Assembly: GCA_020635135.1 (NCBI GenBank)
Contig: JACKAJ010000015.1
Location: forward strand, 434,001-498,000
Source: Halobacteriovoraceae bacterium
Lineage (GTDB): Bacteria > Bdellovibrionota > Bacteriovoracia > Bacteriovoracales > Bacteriovoracaceae
Length of the DNA: 64,000 bases
Reading direction: 5' to 3'
Part shown: positions 1 to 11,080 of the stretch, piece by piece
Position numbering within the stretch: position 1 is the stretch's first letter
How the letters are laid out: every line of letters begins with the position of its first letter
Program-made: the position numbers and the translations under genes
Notes under the pieces: model-generated
Databases searched by the model: none
Told to the model about the DNA's origin: nothing
What the model saw: only the letters and a program-made list of their open reading frames with translations

Positions 1-246
1 CAGGCAACCGCAAGCGAAGTTTTAGGGTTTTGCTTAGAAGCTTATGAAGGCTCTCCTCAAGTATCAAAAGTTTTTATGAACATTAATAAATGTTTTAAGA
101 CTTCCAGAAAAATCCTCTACAAATCAGATATCTGTAAACTCGAAGAGATTGTAAATAAATGTGTAGATGAATACCAAGAAGTCACAATCGTTCGCTATAT
201 GTATGGGACGACGCCCCTTCAAGAGTGCTTAGAAGAAAATATTTAA
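1..246 (+). CDS. C-terminal end of a cysteine-containing hypothetical protein (cut by window edge)
   Basis: The reading frame is open from the first base and stops at TAA 244-246, leaving 81 visible residues. Five cysteines (visible residues 11, 31, 45, 54 and 76) are spread evenly along the fragment, together with many charged residues. This is compatible with a small secreted or helical protein, but I do not recognise a family. Its stop codon overlaps by four bases the stop codon of the convergent gene on the other strand. The N-terminus and any signal peptide lie outside the window. Confidence 0.6.
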   Translation, partial: QATASEVLGFCLEAYEGSPQVSKVFMNINKCFKTSRKILYKSDICKLEEIVNKCVDEYQEVTIVRYMYGTTPLQECLEENI

Positions 247-1343
247 TTTTCCAGTTCAGACTTATTTGGGAGAGAATCGAGCTCATTTTGAAGTGAAATA
301 CTATCAAGAACTTCAACTTTAATATCAATACTGTCAGCGGTTATATTCTCAGCTTCTGCGGCTTCTTTAAATTTTTCGTCATTGTTCATAAGTCCCTCAA
401 AAACATTTCTCTTTCCTACTATTTCTTCTAGTTTCTCAGGGATATTGGCAATATCTTCTACGGCATCTTCAGCGGCTTGTTCACTACCAGAGAAAATAAC
501 TTTAAAGATTAACTTTCCACCTGAAAGAGTGATATAAATAGCAACCCCTACAATACTCCAGATAACTGAATTGATATATTGATCAGTAAACAAAGACCCA
601 ACAAAGCCACTATTCAAACGACTAAGAAATTTTTGATAATCTTCATAGGAAGTTATTTTTGATAGTTGAGACTGATCCACCCTTTTAGATAATGTTTTTC
701 TAAAAGCTTTTTTTCCTGCATTTTTTATCGTTCTCAAAACTTCAAATTTAGACACATAGAGGAATTTCTCCATAAAATCTTGATAAGCAACGACTGTACT
801 TTGACTTAAACGAGGATAGATTGTAATTGTTTTAAATTGATTTATTTCAATATCGATTGATTTTCGAGGGGCATCCCTGTCACGAATGAAGGATCTTATA
901 TATTTAAAAACTTCATCAAACTTTTCTTTTTTATCTTCAAAGGCTTTTTCGCCCTCAAAATTGACAATATCATAACCCAATAACACCGCTTCATTCTGTG
1001 AATTTGAATAATAGACTTCTTTATAATTTAATTTTAAAAAATAAGGACTCGGATAAACATCAGTAAGAGGAATCATAATTTGAAATTCACCTTTTTTTAA
1101 GATGGCATTCTCATCAATTCTATTAACATTAAAACCGGTGTGTTTAATAAACCAAGGAAGGGTTGTATTATGAGAATACTCTTTGCCTACTGTGATTTTC
1201 AAGTCGATATTTTTCAAAATATTTGTAAGGTAACGAGAGCAGTAACGTGAATCAACTCTATCTTGCAAATCGATATTTCGACCGAAAGTCGTTTGGATGA
1301 AAACACACCACAAGCATAGAAAACTCAATAAACGTTGAAGCAT
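243..1343 (-). CDS. Secreted/membrane-anchored hypothetical protein
   Basis: 366 residues. The first 21 residues form a typical signal peptide (hydrophobic LLSFLCLWCVFIQTTFG). A second hydrophobic stretch at about residues 256-284 looks like a true membrane span, and the tail after it (286-366) is strongly acidic. This suggests a protein with a periplasmic N-terminal domain, one membrane anchor and a short acidic tail. No family is recognised. A -10-like GATAAT lies five bases before the ATG and there is no Shine-Dalgarno sequence, so the mRNA may be leaderless. The gene is divergent from the secreted protein at 1461 and convergent with the partial gene at the window edge. Confidence 0.7.
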   Translation of the reverse strand: MLQRLLSFLCLWCVFIQTTFGRNIDLQDRVDSRYCSRYLTNILKNIDLKITVGKEYSHNTTLPWFIKHTGFNVNRIDENAILKKGEFQIMIPLTDVYPSPYFLKLNYKEVYYSNSQNEAVLLGYDIVNFEGEKAFEDKKEKFDEVFKYIRSFIRDRDAPRKSIDIEINQFKTITIYPRLSQSTVVAYQDFMEKFLYVSKFEVLRTIKNAGKKAFRKTLSKRVDQSQLSKITSYEDYQKFLSRLNSGFVGSLFTDQYINSVIWSIVGVAIYITLSGGKLIFKVIFSGSEQAAEDAVEDIANIPEKLEEIVGKRNVFEGLMNNDEKFKEAAEAENITADSIDIKVEVLDSISLQNELDSLPNKSELEN

Positions 1344-1426
1344 ACTTCATTATCGACATAAGTTAAGGTTTTCATTACCCCTTCCATTTCATTAACCCAG
1401 CAAAGGGGTCGGTTTTTCCTTCACTC

Positions 1427-1454
1427 TTGAACTTTACTTAAAATGCCTTATGAT
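1427..1454 (+). promoter_or_regulatory. Sigma70-type promoter for a leaderless start
   Basis: TTGAAC at 1427-1432 and TATGAT at 1449-1454 are separated by 16 bases. The predicted transcription start falls on or next to the ATG at 1461, with six bases (AGGGGC) between the -10 hexamer and the ATG. Confidence 0.5.
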
Positions 1455-1460
1455 AGGGGC

Positions 1461-1988
1461 ATGATAAAAACTATGCTTCTGCCCATCGTTTTATTTTTCC
1501 TATTAGCAGTCAATGGCTACTCACTCACGGCCAAGGAGTGTAAGGCTCAAGCTGGGTTAATCATCAATACATTAGAACACCCCAAAGGCTGCTTTAAAGG
1601 TTATAACCTTGGCGATGTTAAAGGCATGCGCTGCCCTTGCATCTGTTGTGCTGACGAAGTCATAGTCGATTGCAAAATTGAAAAAGTCGCCATCCAATCC
1701 ATTTGCCACAAAGACAAAAAAATTCATTTGCAATACAAGTACGTAGGAAATTTAACTGTCGATCGCATGGAGCTTAACATCAACTCCGCTGTTGCTGGAA
1801 CTTTTGTTGATGCCAAAATCGACCCTAGTAAAAAAATCCAAATTATCCCTATGGGCGATAGCGAACTTCCAGAGGGAAAAGTCCTTTTAGGCAATCATAT
1901 CGTTCACTTTAAAGACTCACCGTTTTTCACATGCAACAGCCGGCATTGGGAAAATCTTAGTGATATTCCCCTCAAAGCTTGCCCTTAA
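1461..1988 (+). CDS. Cysteine-rich secreted hypothetical protein
   Basis: 175 residues from the ATG at 1461. An in-frame ATG 18 bases upstream (1443) would sit inside the promoter and would put six residues before the signal peptide, so the inner start is preferred. The signal peptide (MIKTMLLPIVLFFLLAVNGYS) is followed by a domain with about ten cysteines, including a dense CPCICC cluster near residue 60 and a single cysteine near each end. Such a pattern suggests a disulfide-rich or metal-binding periplasmic or outer-surface protein. No family is recognised. It is followed on the same strand by the HlyD/ABC gene set, but there is no sign that it belongs to that system. Confidence 0.7.
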   Translation: MIKTMLLPIVLFFLLAVNGYSLTAKECKAQAGLIINTLEHPKGCFKGYNLGDVKGMRCPCICCADEVIVDCKIEKVAIQSICHKDKKIHLQYKYVGNLTVDRMELNINSAVAGTFVDAKIDPSKKIQIIPMGDSELPEGKVLLGNHIVHFKDSPFFTCNSRHWENLSDIPLKACP

Positions 1989-2051
1989 TCAGCTTCAAAG
2001 AAATGACGAATGCTCACTTTTTCGCTAAAATCTCAACAAAAAAGAGATTTT

Positions 2052-2834
2052 ATGAAAAAAACATCCCTCATTATCACGGCTATTATTTTAAGCATTCTTG
2101 GAATTTTTCTTTTCACTCAATATAATCACTTGCGGTCCTTTGAGCTTATATCACCTAAAAAGGGAGATATCACTGAAGCTATTTATGGTCTTGGTACTGT
2201 TAATTCTCATAAATTTTATGAATTCAAATCAGCCATTCCCATGACTGTTGAAAAAATATTTGTGAAAGAAGGTGATCATGTTGAAGCCGATCAAAGACTC
2301 TTATCTCTCTCAAGCGGTCAAATTAGAAAAGCTCCATTTGCTGGGACTGTAACTGAACTTCCAGTTCACGAAACAGAAAATGTGCCCCCCAATTTTGTCA
2401 TCATCCAAATCCAAGATCTCAAAGATCGCTACATTGAAGTCAGCCTTGAACAAGAAGGAGCTTTGCGAGTCAAAGAGGGGCAAAAGTGCAGAATAATGTT
2501 TGAAAGTCTTAGAGGACATCATTTTGAAGGCGCAGTATCTGCATTTTTCCCTAGAAGAAATGAATTTCTTGTCCACATTAATGTCTCTAACCTTGACGAC
2601 AACATTCTCCCTGGAATGACGGCTGATGTTTCCATTGAAATTGGGAAAAAAGAAAATGTTCTTTTGATCCCAGTTTCCTCAATTGATTCCGGGATGGTTT
2701 CAATAAAACGCGATGGAAAAAAAATGAAGGTCAAACTTAAAATTGGCCATGTCCAAGGCAATTGGGCCGAAGTTGTTGAGGGCGACATCTCTCTTGAAGA
2801 TGAAATTTACGTTCCAAAACTGCACAAAGAGTAA
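2052..2834 (+). CDS. HlyD/MacA-type periplasmic adaptor of an ABC exporter, short form
   Basis: 260 residues from the ATG at 2052; an upstream in-frame start at 2010 would put polar residues before the membrane anchor. An N-terminal span (about residues 4-24) is followed by a biotinyl-lipoyl-like domain. Its two halves (EGDHVEADQRLLSLSSG and KAPFAGTVTELPVHETENV) follow each other with almost no insert. In MacA, HlyD and AcrA a long alpha-helical hairpin sits at this point and reaches the outer-membrane channel; it is missing here. A beta-barrel region and a membrane-proximal domain follow. The gene is 11 bases upstream of the permease, so the three genes form an operon. Role inferred: periplasmic partner of the MacB/LolC-type transporter, possibly working without TolC. 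Confidence 0.8.
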   Translation: MKKTSLIITAIILSILGIFLFTQYNHLRSFELISPKKGDITEAIYGLGTVNSHKFYEFKSAIPMTVEKIFVKEGDHVEADQRLLSLSSGQIRKAPFAGTVTELPVHETENVPPNFVIIQIQDLKDRYIEVSLEQEGALRVKEGQKCRIMFESLRGHHFEGAVSAFFPRRNEFLVHINVSNLDDNILPGMTADVSIEIGKKENVLLIPVSSIDSGMVSIKRDGKKMKVKLKIGHVQGNWAEVVEGDISLEDEIYVPKLHKE

Positions 2835-2845
2835 GGGATAAAGAC

Positions 2846-4087
2846 GTGTTTAAACTTGCTTTAAAGCAAATGCTCGCCAAAAAGAAACAAACTTTTCTTA
2901 TCTTTTTAGGTATTGGTTTTGGAACGATGATATACATAATTGTAGCAGGTCTTCAATTAGGGATGAGAGCTTATATGGTAGAGCAGCTCCTTAATAATAC
3001 CGCTCATATTCTCATCTCAGGTGAAGAAAAATATATTGAAAAAGACTTTGTTGAAAACCATCTCTATCCAGATGAAATGGTTTCGTGGGTTGTTCCCCCA
3101 AGTGGTAAGCGAGAAGAAGGAAAACTAGGAAATCCTCAAGGCTGGTTCGAAGTTCTCGACAACACTCCCCAGGTTCTCTCCTATTCTCCGCGTTTGAATG
3201 TCCAGGCCATCGCTTCAAACACTCAGTACAGTGCTGGAATATCATTACTTGGAATCATTCCTCAAAAACAAATAAAAATCAGTAGTCTTGAAGATTACAT
3301 GCAAGAAGGATCTATTCTCGATGTTACAGGAGGAACAAACACAATTATTCTCTCTCACAAGCTCTTGAAAAAATTGGGAGCAAAAATGGGATCCACGATT
3401 AACCTCAGTAATGGTGTTGATGCTCCTTTACCTTTCAAAGTCGTTGGAATTATCAAGTTGGGAAATAATCAATTAGACGAAACATTTGCTCTTTCTCATC
3501 TTAAAGATGTGCAAAAACTCAATAAAACTCCAGGACGCATTACTGAAATTGCAGTTGCTCTCTATAATATGGATCTTGCAACACCTCTCGCAAAAAGGTG
3601 GAAACTCTTAAGTCGCGATCAAGTGCAAGGCTGGCAAGAGGCTAATCAAAATCTCATGGAGATGATAAAGATTCAGGATCTCTTTCGCTATATCATAACA
3701 GTGACAGTCCTTTTAGTTTCTGGTTTTGGAATCTATAACGTCCTCAGCATTATGATTAATCAAAAACAAAAAGAAATTGCGATTCTTCGCTCGGTGGGAT
3801 TCAGTAAAGAAAAAATCTTACAACTTTTTCTCTCTCAAGGACTTCTTTTAGGTATCGCGGGAGGTATTTTAGGAAATGTTTTGGGGCTCATTCTTTGTAA
3901 GATCATTGGTAGTATTGAATTTTCTTTTGAAATAGGAAAATCGAATAATCTTTGGGTATCCTACGATTATTTGATTTATGTGACAGGATTTTGTGCAGCA
4001 GTTTGCTCTTCGTTAATCGCGGGAGTCATACCGTCTTATTCTGCAAGTAAGCTGACTCCACTCGAAATTATTCGAGAGCATTCTTAA
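2846..4087 (+). CDS. ABC transporter permease, FtsX/MacB/LolC type
   Basis: 413 residues starting at GTG, preceded by a good Shine-Dalgarno (AAGGGA, 2833-2838). One span near residues 15-37 is followed by a large periplasmic domain (about 40-265), then three spans (about 272-300, 325-352 and 378-402). The C-terminal segment carries the family signature around INQKQKEIAILRSVGFS, the coupling region typical of FtsX-type permeases. This topology is that of MacB_PCD/LolC/LolE proteins, which use ATP hydrolysis in the cytoplasm to drive movement in the periplasm and extract or expel lipoproteins, peptides or drugs. The substrate cannot be told from sequence. Co-transcribed with the adaptor upstream and the ATPase downstream. 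Confidence 0.88.
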   Translation: MFKLALKQMLAKKKQTFLIFLGIGFGTMIYIIVAGLQLGMRAYMVEQLLNNTAHILISGEEKYIEKDFVENHLYPDEMVSWVVPPSGKREEGKLGNPQGWFEVLDNTPQVLSYSPRLNVQAIASNTQYSAGISLLGIIPQKQIKISSLEDYMQEGSILDVTGGTNTIILSHKLLKKLGAKMGSTINLSNGVDAPLPFKVVGIIKLGNNQLDETFALSHLKDVQKLNKTPGRITEIAVALYNMDLATPLAKRWKLLSRDQVQGWQEANQNLMEMIKIQDLFRYIITVTVLLVSGFGIYNVLSIMINQKQKEIAILRSVGFSKEKILQLFLSQGLLLGIAGGILGNVLGLILCKIIGSIEFSFEIGKSNNLWVSYDYLIYVTGFCAAVCSSLIAGVIPSYSASKLTPLEIIREHS

Positions 4088-4096
4088 GGATTAATC

Positions 4097-4750
4097 GTGG
4101 GTCTAGTTGTCGATCATATTCATAAAGACTTTGGAAAACAAAAAGTTCTCAAGGATATCAATTTTAAAATTGAAAACGGTGAGTACGTTTCAATATCAGG
4201 GCGCTCGGGCTCAGGAAAAAGCACACTGCTTTATATTCTTAGTACGCTCGACATTCCCACGGCCGGTGATGTTTTTCTTGATGAGTGCAACACTAAAAAA
4301 ATGAATGACCATGAAATTGATGTTTTCAGGGCCAAACACATCGGTTTTATTTTTCAATTTCACTATCTCATTCCAGAGCTAACGACTTTAGAAAATGTCC
4401 TCCTACCGGCGACCAATCTCAAAGTTGAGAGTTCAAAAGTTGAAAGAGCCAAGGAACTTCTGAATGAACTTGAAATACTTGATCAGATTCACAAATACCC
4501 TTCCCAAATGTCAGGAGGACAGCAACAACGTGTAGCCATTGCTCGAGCCCTTATCATGGAGCCCAAATATATCTTTGCCGATGAACCCACCGGAAATCTT
4601 GATACCTATAATGCCGCCAAGGTTATGGATATGCTCGATAAGATCAATCGCGAGTCAAAAACAACAATTGTGCTCGTGACTCACGATCCAGATTTTGCTG
4701 CACGAGCTAAAAGAGAAATTCTCTTAAGCGACGGGCGAGTTGTAAATTAG
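4097..4750 (+). CDS. ABC transporter ATPase, LolD/MacB type
   Basis: 217 residues from a GTG start that follows the permease stop by nine bases, with AAGGA upstream. The ATPase motifs are complete: Walker A GRSGSGKST near residue 36, Q-loop in FIFQFHYLIPELT, signature MSGGQQQRVAIARAL, Walker B YIFADEPTGNLD and the H-loop LVTHD. Length and motif spacing match the LolD/FtsE/MacB ATPase group. It powers the FtsX-type permease encoded just upstream. Its stop overlaps the stop of the convergent secreted-protein gene by four bases, so the operon must end here without room for a classical terminator. Confidence 0.93.
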   Translation: MGLVVDHIHKDFGKQKVLKDINFKIENGEYVSISGRSGSGKSTLLYILSTLDIPTAGDVFLDECNTKKMNDHEIDVFRAKHIGFIFQFHYLIPELTTLENVLLPATNLKVESSKVERAKELLNELEILDQIHKYPSQMSGGQQQRVAIARALIMEPKYIFADEPTGNLDTYNAAKVMDMLDKINRESKTTIVLVTHDPDFAARAKREILLSDGRVVN

Positions 4751-5421
4751 AATTCGATTTCAGCTGATCCTTTAAAATCAAAAGTACATTTTAAGTATTT
4801 CAGCCCTTTTTTCTTACAGATAAAATTCTTAGATGATACATCAAATTTTTTATCAAAGTTCATATCAACAAGTTGTCCCTTTTCCATAAACTGAGTGAGA
4901 ACTTTCTGTATTGTTCCAATAATCGGCTTAGCACTGGAATAGTGTAATTTTTTAATTTTACTATATTTAAAAGAACCAAATGGTAATATTTTTCGAGAAA
5001 GCTCTAAATAATCTGGAGTCGTCAATTGCCCTACAACTGTTCCTTCCTCACCTTCAAATCTATCGTCCAGATAAACTTCATCTTTATCAAATACAATAAT
5101 TTTAAGTTCTGGTTTAATATTGCGTCGACCGATATAAATACCCGTGACATTGCGGAAATGATTAAAGAGGGCATTAAATTTTTCTAAAGTATCATTACTT
5201 GCTGGATTAAGAGTGACACCACTTTCATCAATATATAAATCACCTTTCAAGACTTTATATTCTAAGTTTTTTGCTAATTCATTATTTTTAAAAGTTTTTT
5301 CATCTTTGCTAACTTTTTGAAGAAGCATTTCTCCAGCTCCTTCGAGCTCAAACTTTGCGGTATCTGCAAAGGCACTTACCAAAAAAGAACACGCAATTGT
5401 AATAGCACATAAAAATTTCAT
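4747..5421 (-). CDS. Periplasmic hypothetical protein
   Basis: 224 residues from the ATG at 5421. This start has a near-ideal AAGGAG five bases upstream and gives a clean signal peptide (MKFLCAITIACSFLVSAFA); a longer in-frame start at 5457 is less likely. The mature part is mainly beta-rich and charged, with two cysteines near the C-terminus (FICKKKGLKYLKC) that could form a disulfide. The general look (repeated short strands, C-terminal FDFKGSAEIEF) recalls lipocalin- or YceI-like periplasmic proteins, but I cannot support a family. It lies downstream of the rRNA operon on the same strand. Confidence 0.7.
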   Translation of the reverse strand: MKFLCAITIACSFLVSAFADTAKFELEGAGEMLLQKVSKDEKTFKNNELAKNLEYKVLKGDLYIDESGVTLNPASNDTLEKFNALFNHFRNVTGIYIGRRNIKPELKIIVFDKDEVYLDDRFEGEEGTVVGQLTTPDYLELSRKILPFGSFKYSKIKKLHYSSAKPIIGTIQKVLTQFMEKGQLVDMNFDKKFDVSSKNFICKKKGLKYLKCTFDFKGSAEIEF

Positions 5422-5490
5422 TATTTTCTCCTTGTTAAAATAGCGAATGATGATCATTAAACACTGCTTTCAAAGTAATGTATACTCTTC

Positions 5491-5576
5491 TGATTAAGCT
5501 TTTCAGGGTCGTTGCTGCTCGATCGCAGTATACCCATACAGCTTCACGAGCATCGCCTACCTGAAAAACTTAATCA
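5491..5576 (-). ncRNA. Structured RNA at the 5S rRNA position; candidate 5S rRNA lacking the beta arm
   Basis: Directly downstream of the 23S gene, where 5S rRNA is expected, no canonical 5S can be found: the loop C sequence CCGAAC and the following GAAGU(U)AAG are absent. Instead there is an 86-nt RNA. A 17-bp helix (5491-5507 with 5560-5576, one G-U pair) encloses a 52-nt interior with a second helix GCUCG/CGAGC, an internal loop UGAA/GAU and a hairpin capped by GGGU. The interior reads GUAGGCGAUGCUCGUG (5560-5545) and UGCGAUCGAGCAG (5527-5515), which resembles the two strands of the 5S loop E/helix IV arm. A further 7-bp stem (5481-5487 with 5580-5586) flanks it, as expected of a processing stem. 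It could instead be a processing or termination element, with a normal 5S gene elsewhere. Confidence 0.45.
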
Positions 5577-5679
5577 TGTGAGTATAAATTTTATTAATTA
5601 AGGAGAAGACTTAAAGTGATTTTTTATAATTACAAAACAAGACTAAGAAAAATAGAAAAGGATTAATCAAAAAACTAAA

Positions 5680-8584
<2,905 letters not shown>

Positions 8585-8896
8585 TAGTTTTATTAGATGA
8601 TTAATCCTCGTCTACTTTCTTAATCCTGTTATGTAATTATAAAAGATCAAAATATCGAACAATTTCAGCTCGTCTACTTCGTCGACTTCACGGATTCAAA
8701 ACCTGCGACGTGGAAGACCACGCCTCGGCTTTTCACCGTTTGTCTCCTAGTATCCAATCTAAAATTTTTCGCCATTCTTTTATCGAAATAAAAAAACAGC
8801 AAAATGATATTAAGACGAACCAAAGAATTGGCTCGTTAAATATATTTTTGATTTTTTTCGAACTATTTTTTGCTTTTAAGCAGGAGTGCGAGGCAG

Positions 8897-8935
8897 TTTC
8901 AACGAGGCGTACGCTTTGGTACGTCGCAGTTGAAA
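8897..8935 (-). repeat. Spacer hairpin
   Basis: Arms TTTCAAC (8897-8903) and GTTGAAA (8929-8935) with an inner CGTAC/GTACG pairing form an imperfect stem-loop in the rRNA spacer, probably a processing structure. Confidence 0.5.
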
Positions 8936-9000
8936 GTGTCCGATGCACGACAAACTTAAAACAAAAAATAGAAAGAAAAAAAAGGAAGAAACAAGAAACA

Positions 9001-9014
9001 TGCTCCAAAGAGCA
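9001..9014 (-). promoter_or_regulatory. boxA-like antitermination element in the spacer
   Basis: On the transcribed strand the sequence reads TGCTCTTTGGAGCA, close to the boxA consensus TGCTCTTTAACA. It also closes into a five-pair hairpin. Its place upstream of 23S fits the second boxA of rRNA operons. Confidence 0.5.
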
Positions 9015-9067
9015 CCGAAAATGATTGACCTCGATCAGAAACTTTAAAAAAGTTTCAAAAATCGTTA

Positions 9068-10717
<1,650 letters not shown>

Positions 10718-10919
10718 AACCGATATTTCGTATTACTTAAAAGTTAAATAGCTCAATATTTTTTCGGAATAAATTAAGATAGTAAAACAAACTCAATTAA
10801 GAATTTGTTTCGACTTGGCTTAAACTCAGGTTGTGAGTCCTATCTCGCGCCAAATCTTAGTCATTAACGGGTTATACCCAGTTACGGGTATATCTTGTTT
10901 CTCGTCTCTTCCTATACAT

Positions 10920-10940
10920 CCCAAAAACTGTGTTTTTGGG
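10920..10940 (-). promoter_or_regulatory. boxB-like leader hairpin
   Basis: CCCAAAAAC and GTTTTTGGG with a TGT (ACA on the transcribed strand) loop form a perfect nine-pair hairpin just downstream of boxA in the rRNA leader. This is the position of boxB in antitermination sites. Confidence 0.5.
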
Positions 10941-10958
10941 TGTAAAAACCATATTTAA

Positions 10959-10972
10959 TTGTCAAAGAACTA
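10959..10972 (-). promoter_or_regulatory. boxA of the rRNA leader
   Basis: The transcribed strand reads AGTTCTTTGACAA, a good match to boxA (GCTCTTTAACA). It lies about 40 bases downstream of the predicted transcription start and upstream of 16S, where the Nus antitermination complex loads. Confidence 0.65.
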
Positions 10973-11080
10973 ACTTCATTTTTGCTTTAAAAATTGTGAA
11001 GCGGATATGAAGATTACTTCCACATAATTCAGAAGTCAACAGCCAATATAAAAAAAAATTAATTTTTTTTTGGGGGTTTT

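Larger units (their letters stand above)
10718..11080 (-). promoter_or_regulatory. rRNA operon promoter and leader region
   Basis: 363 bases between the pheT stop and the 16S 5' end. On the minus strand -35 TTGACT (11034-11039) and -10 TAATCT (11011-11016) are 17 bases apart. An A/T-only 22-bp palindrome (11050-11071) lies at the UP-element position and may also act as the pheT terminator. Downstream follow boxA (10959-10972), the boxB-like hairpin (10920-10940), a TATACCC/GGGTATA hairpin (10873-10892) and an AT-rich processing region. The predicted start is near 11004. Confidence 0.75.

Noticed and set aside
8670..8720. A tRNA-like stretch in the 16S-23S spacer (minus strand GTCGCAGGTTTTGAATCC next to a CGTGG/CCACG hairpin)
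   Set aside because: The T-stem pairs at only two positions, the preceding hairpin has a four-base loop instead of an anticodon loop, and no acceptor stem or CCA end can be drawn.
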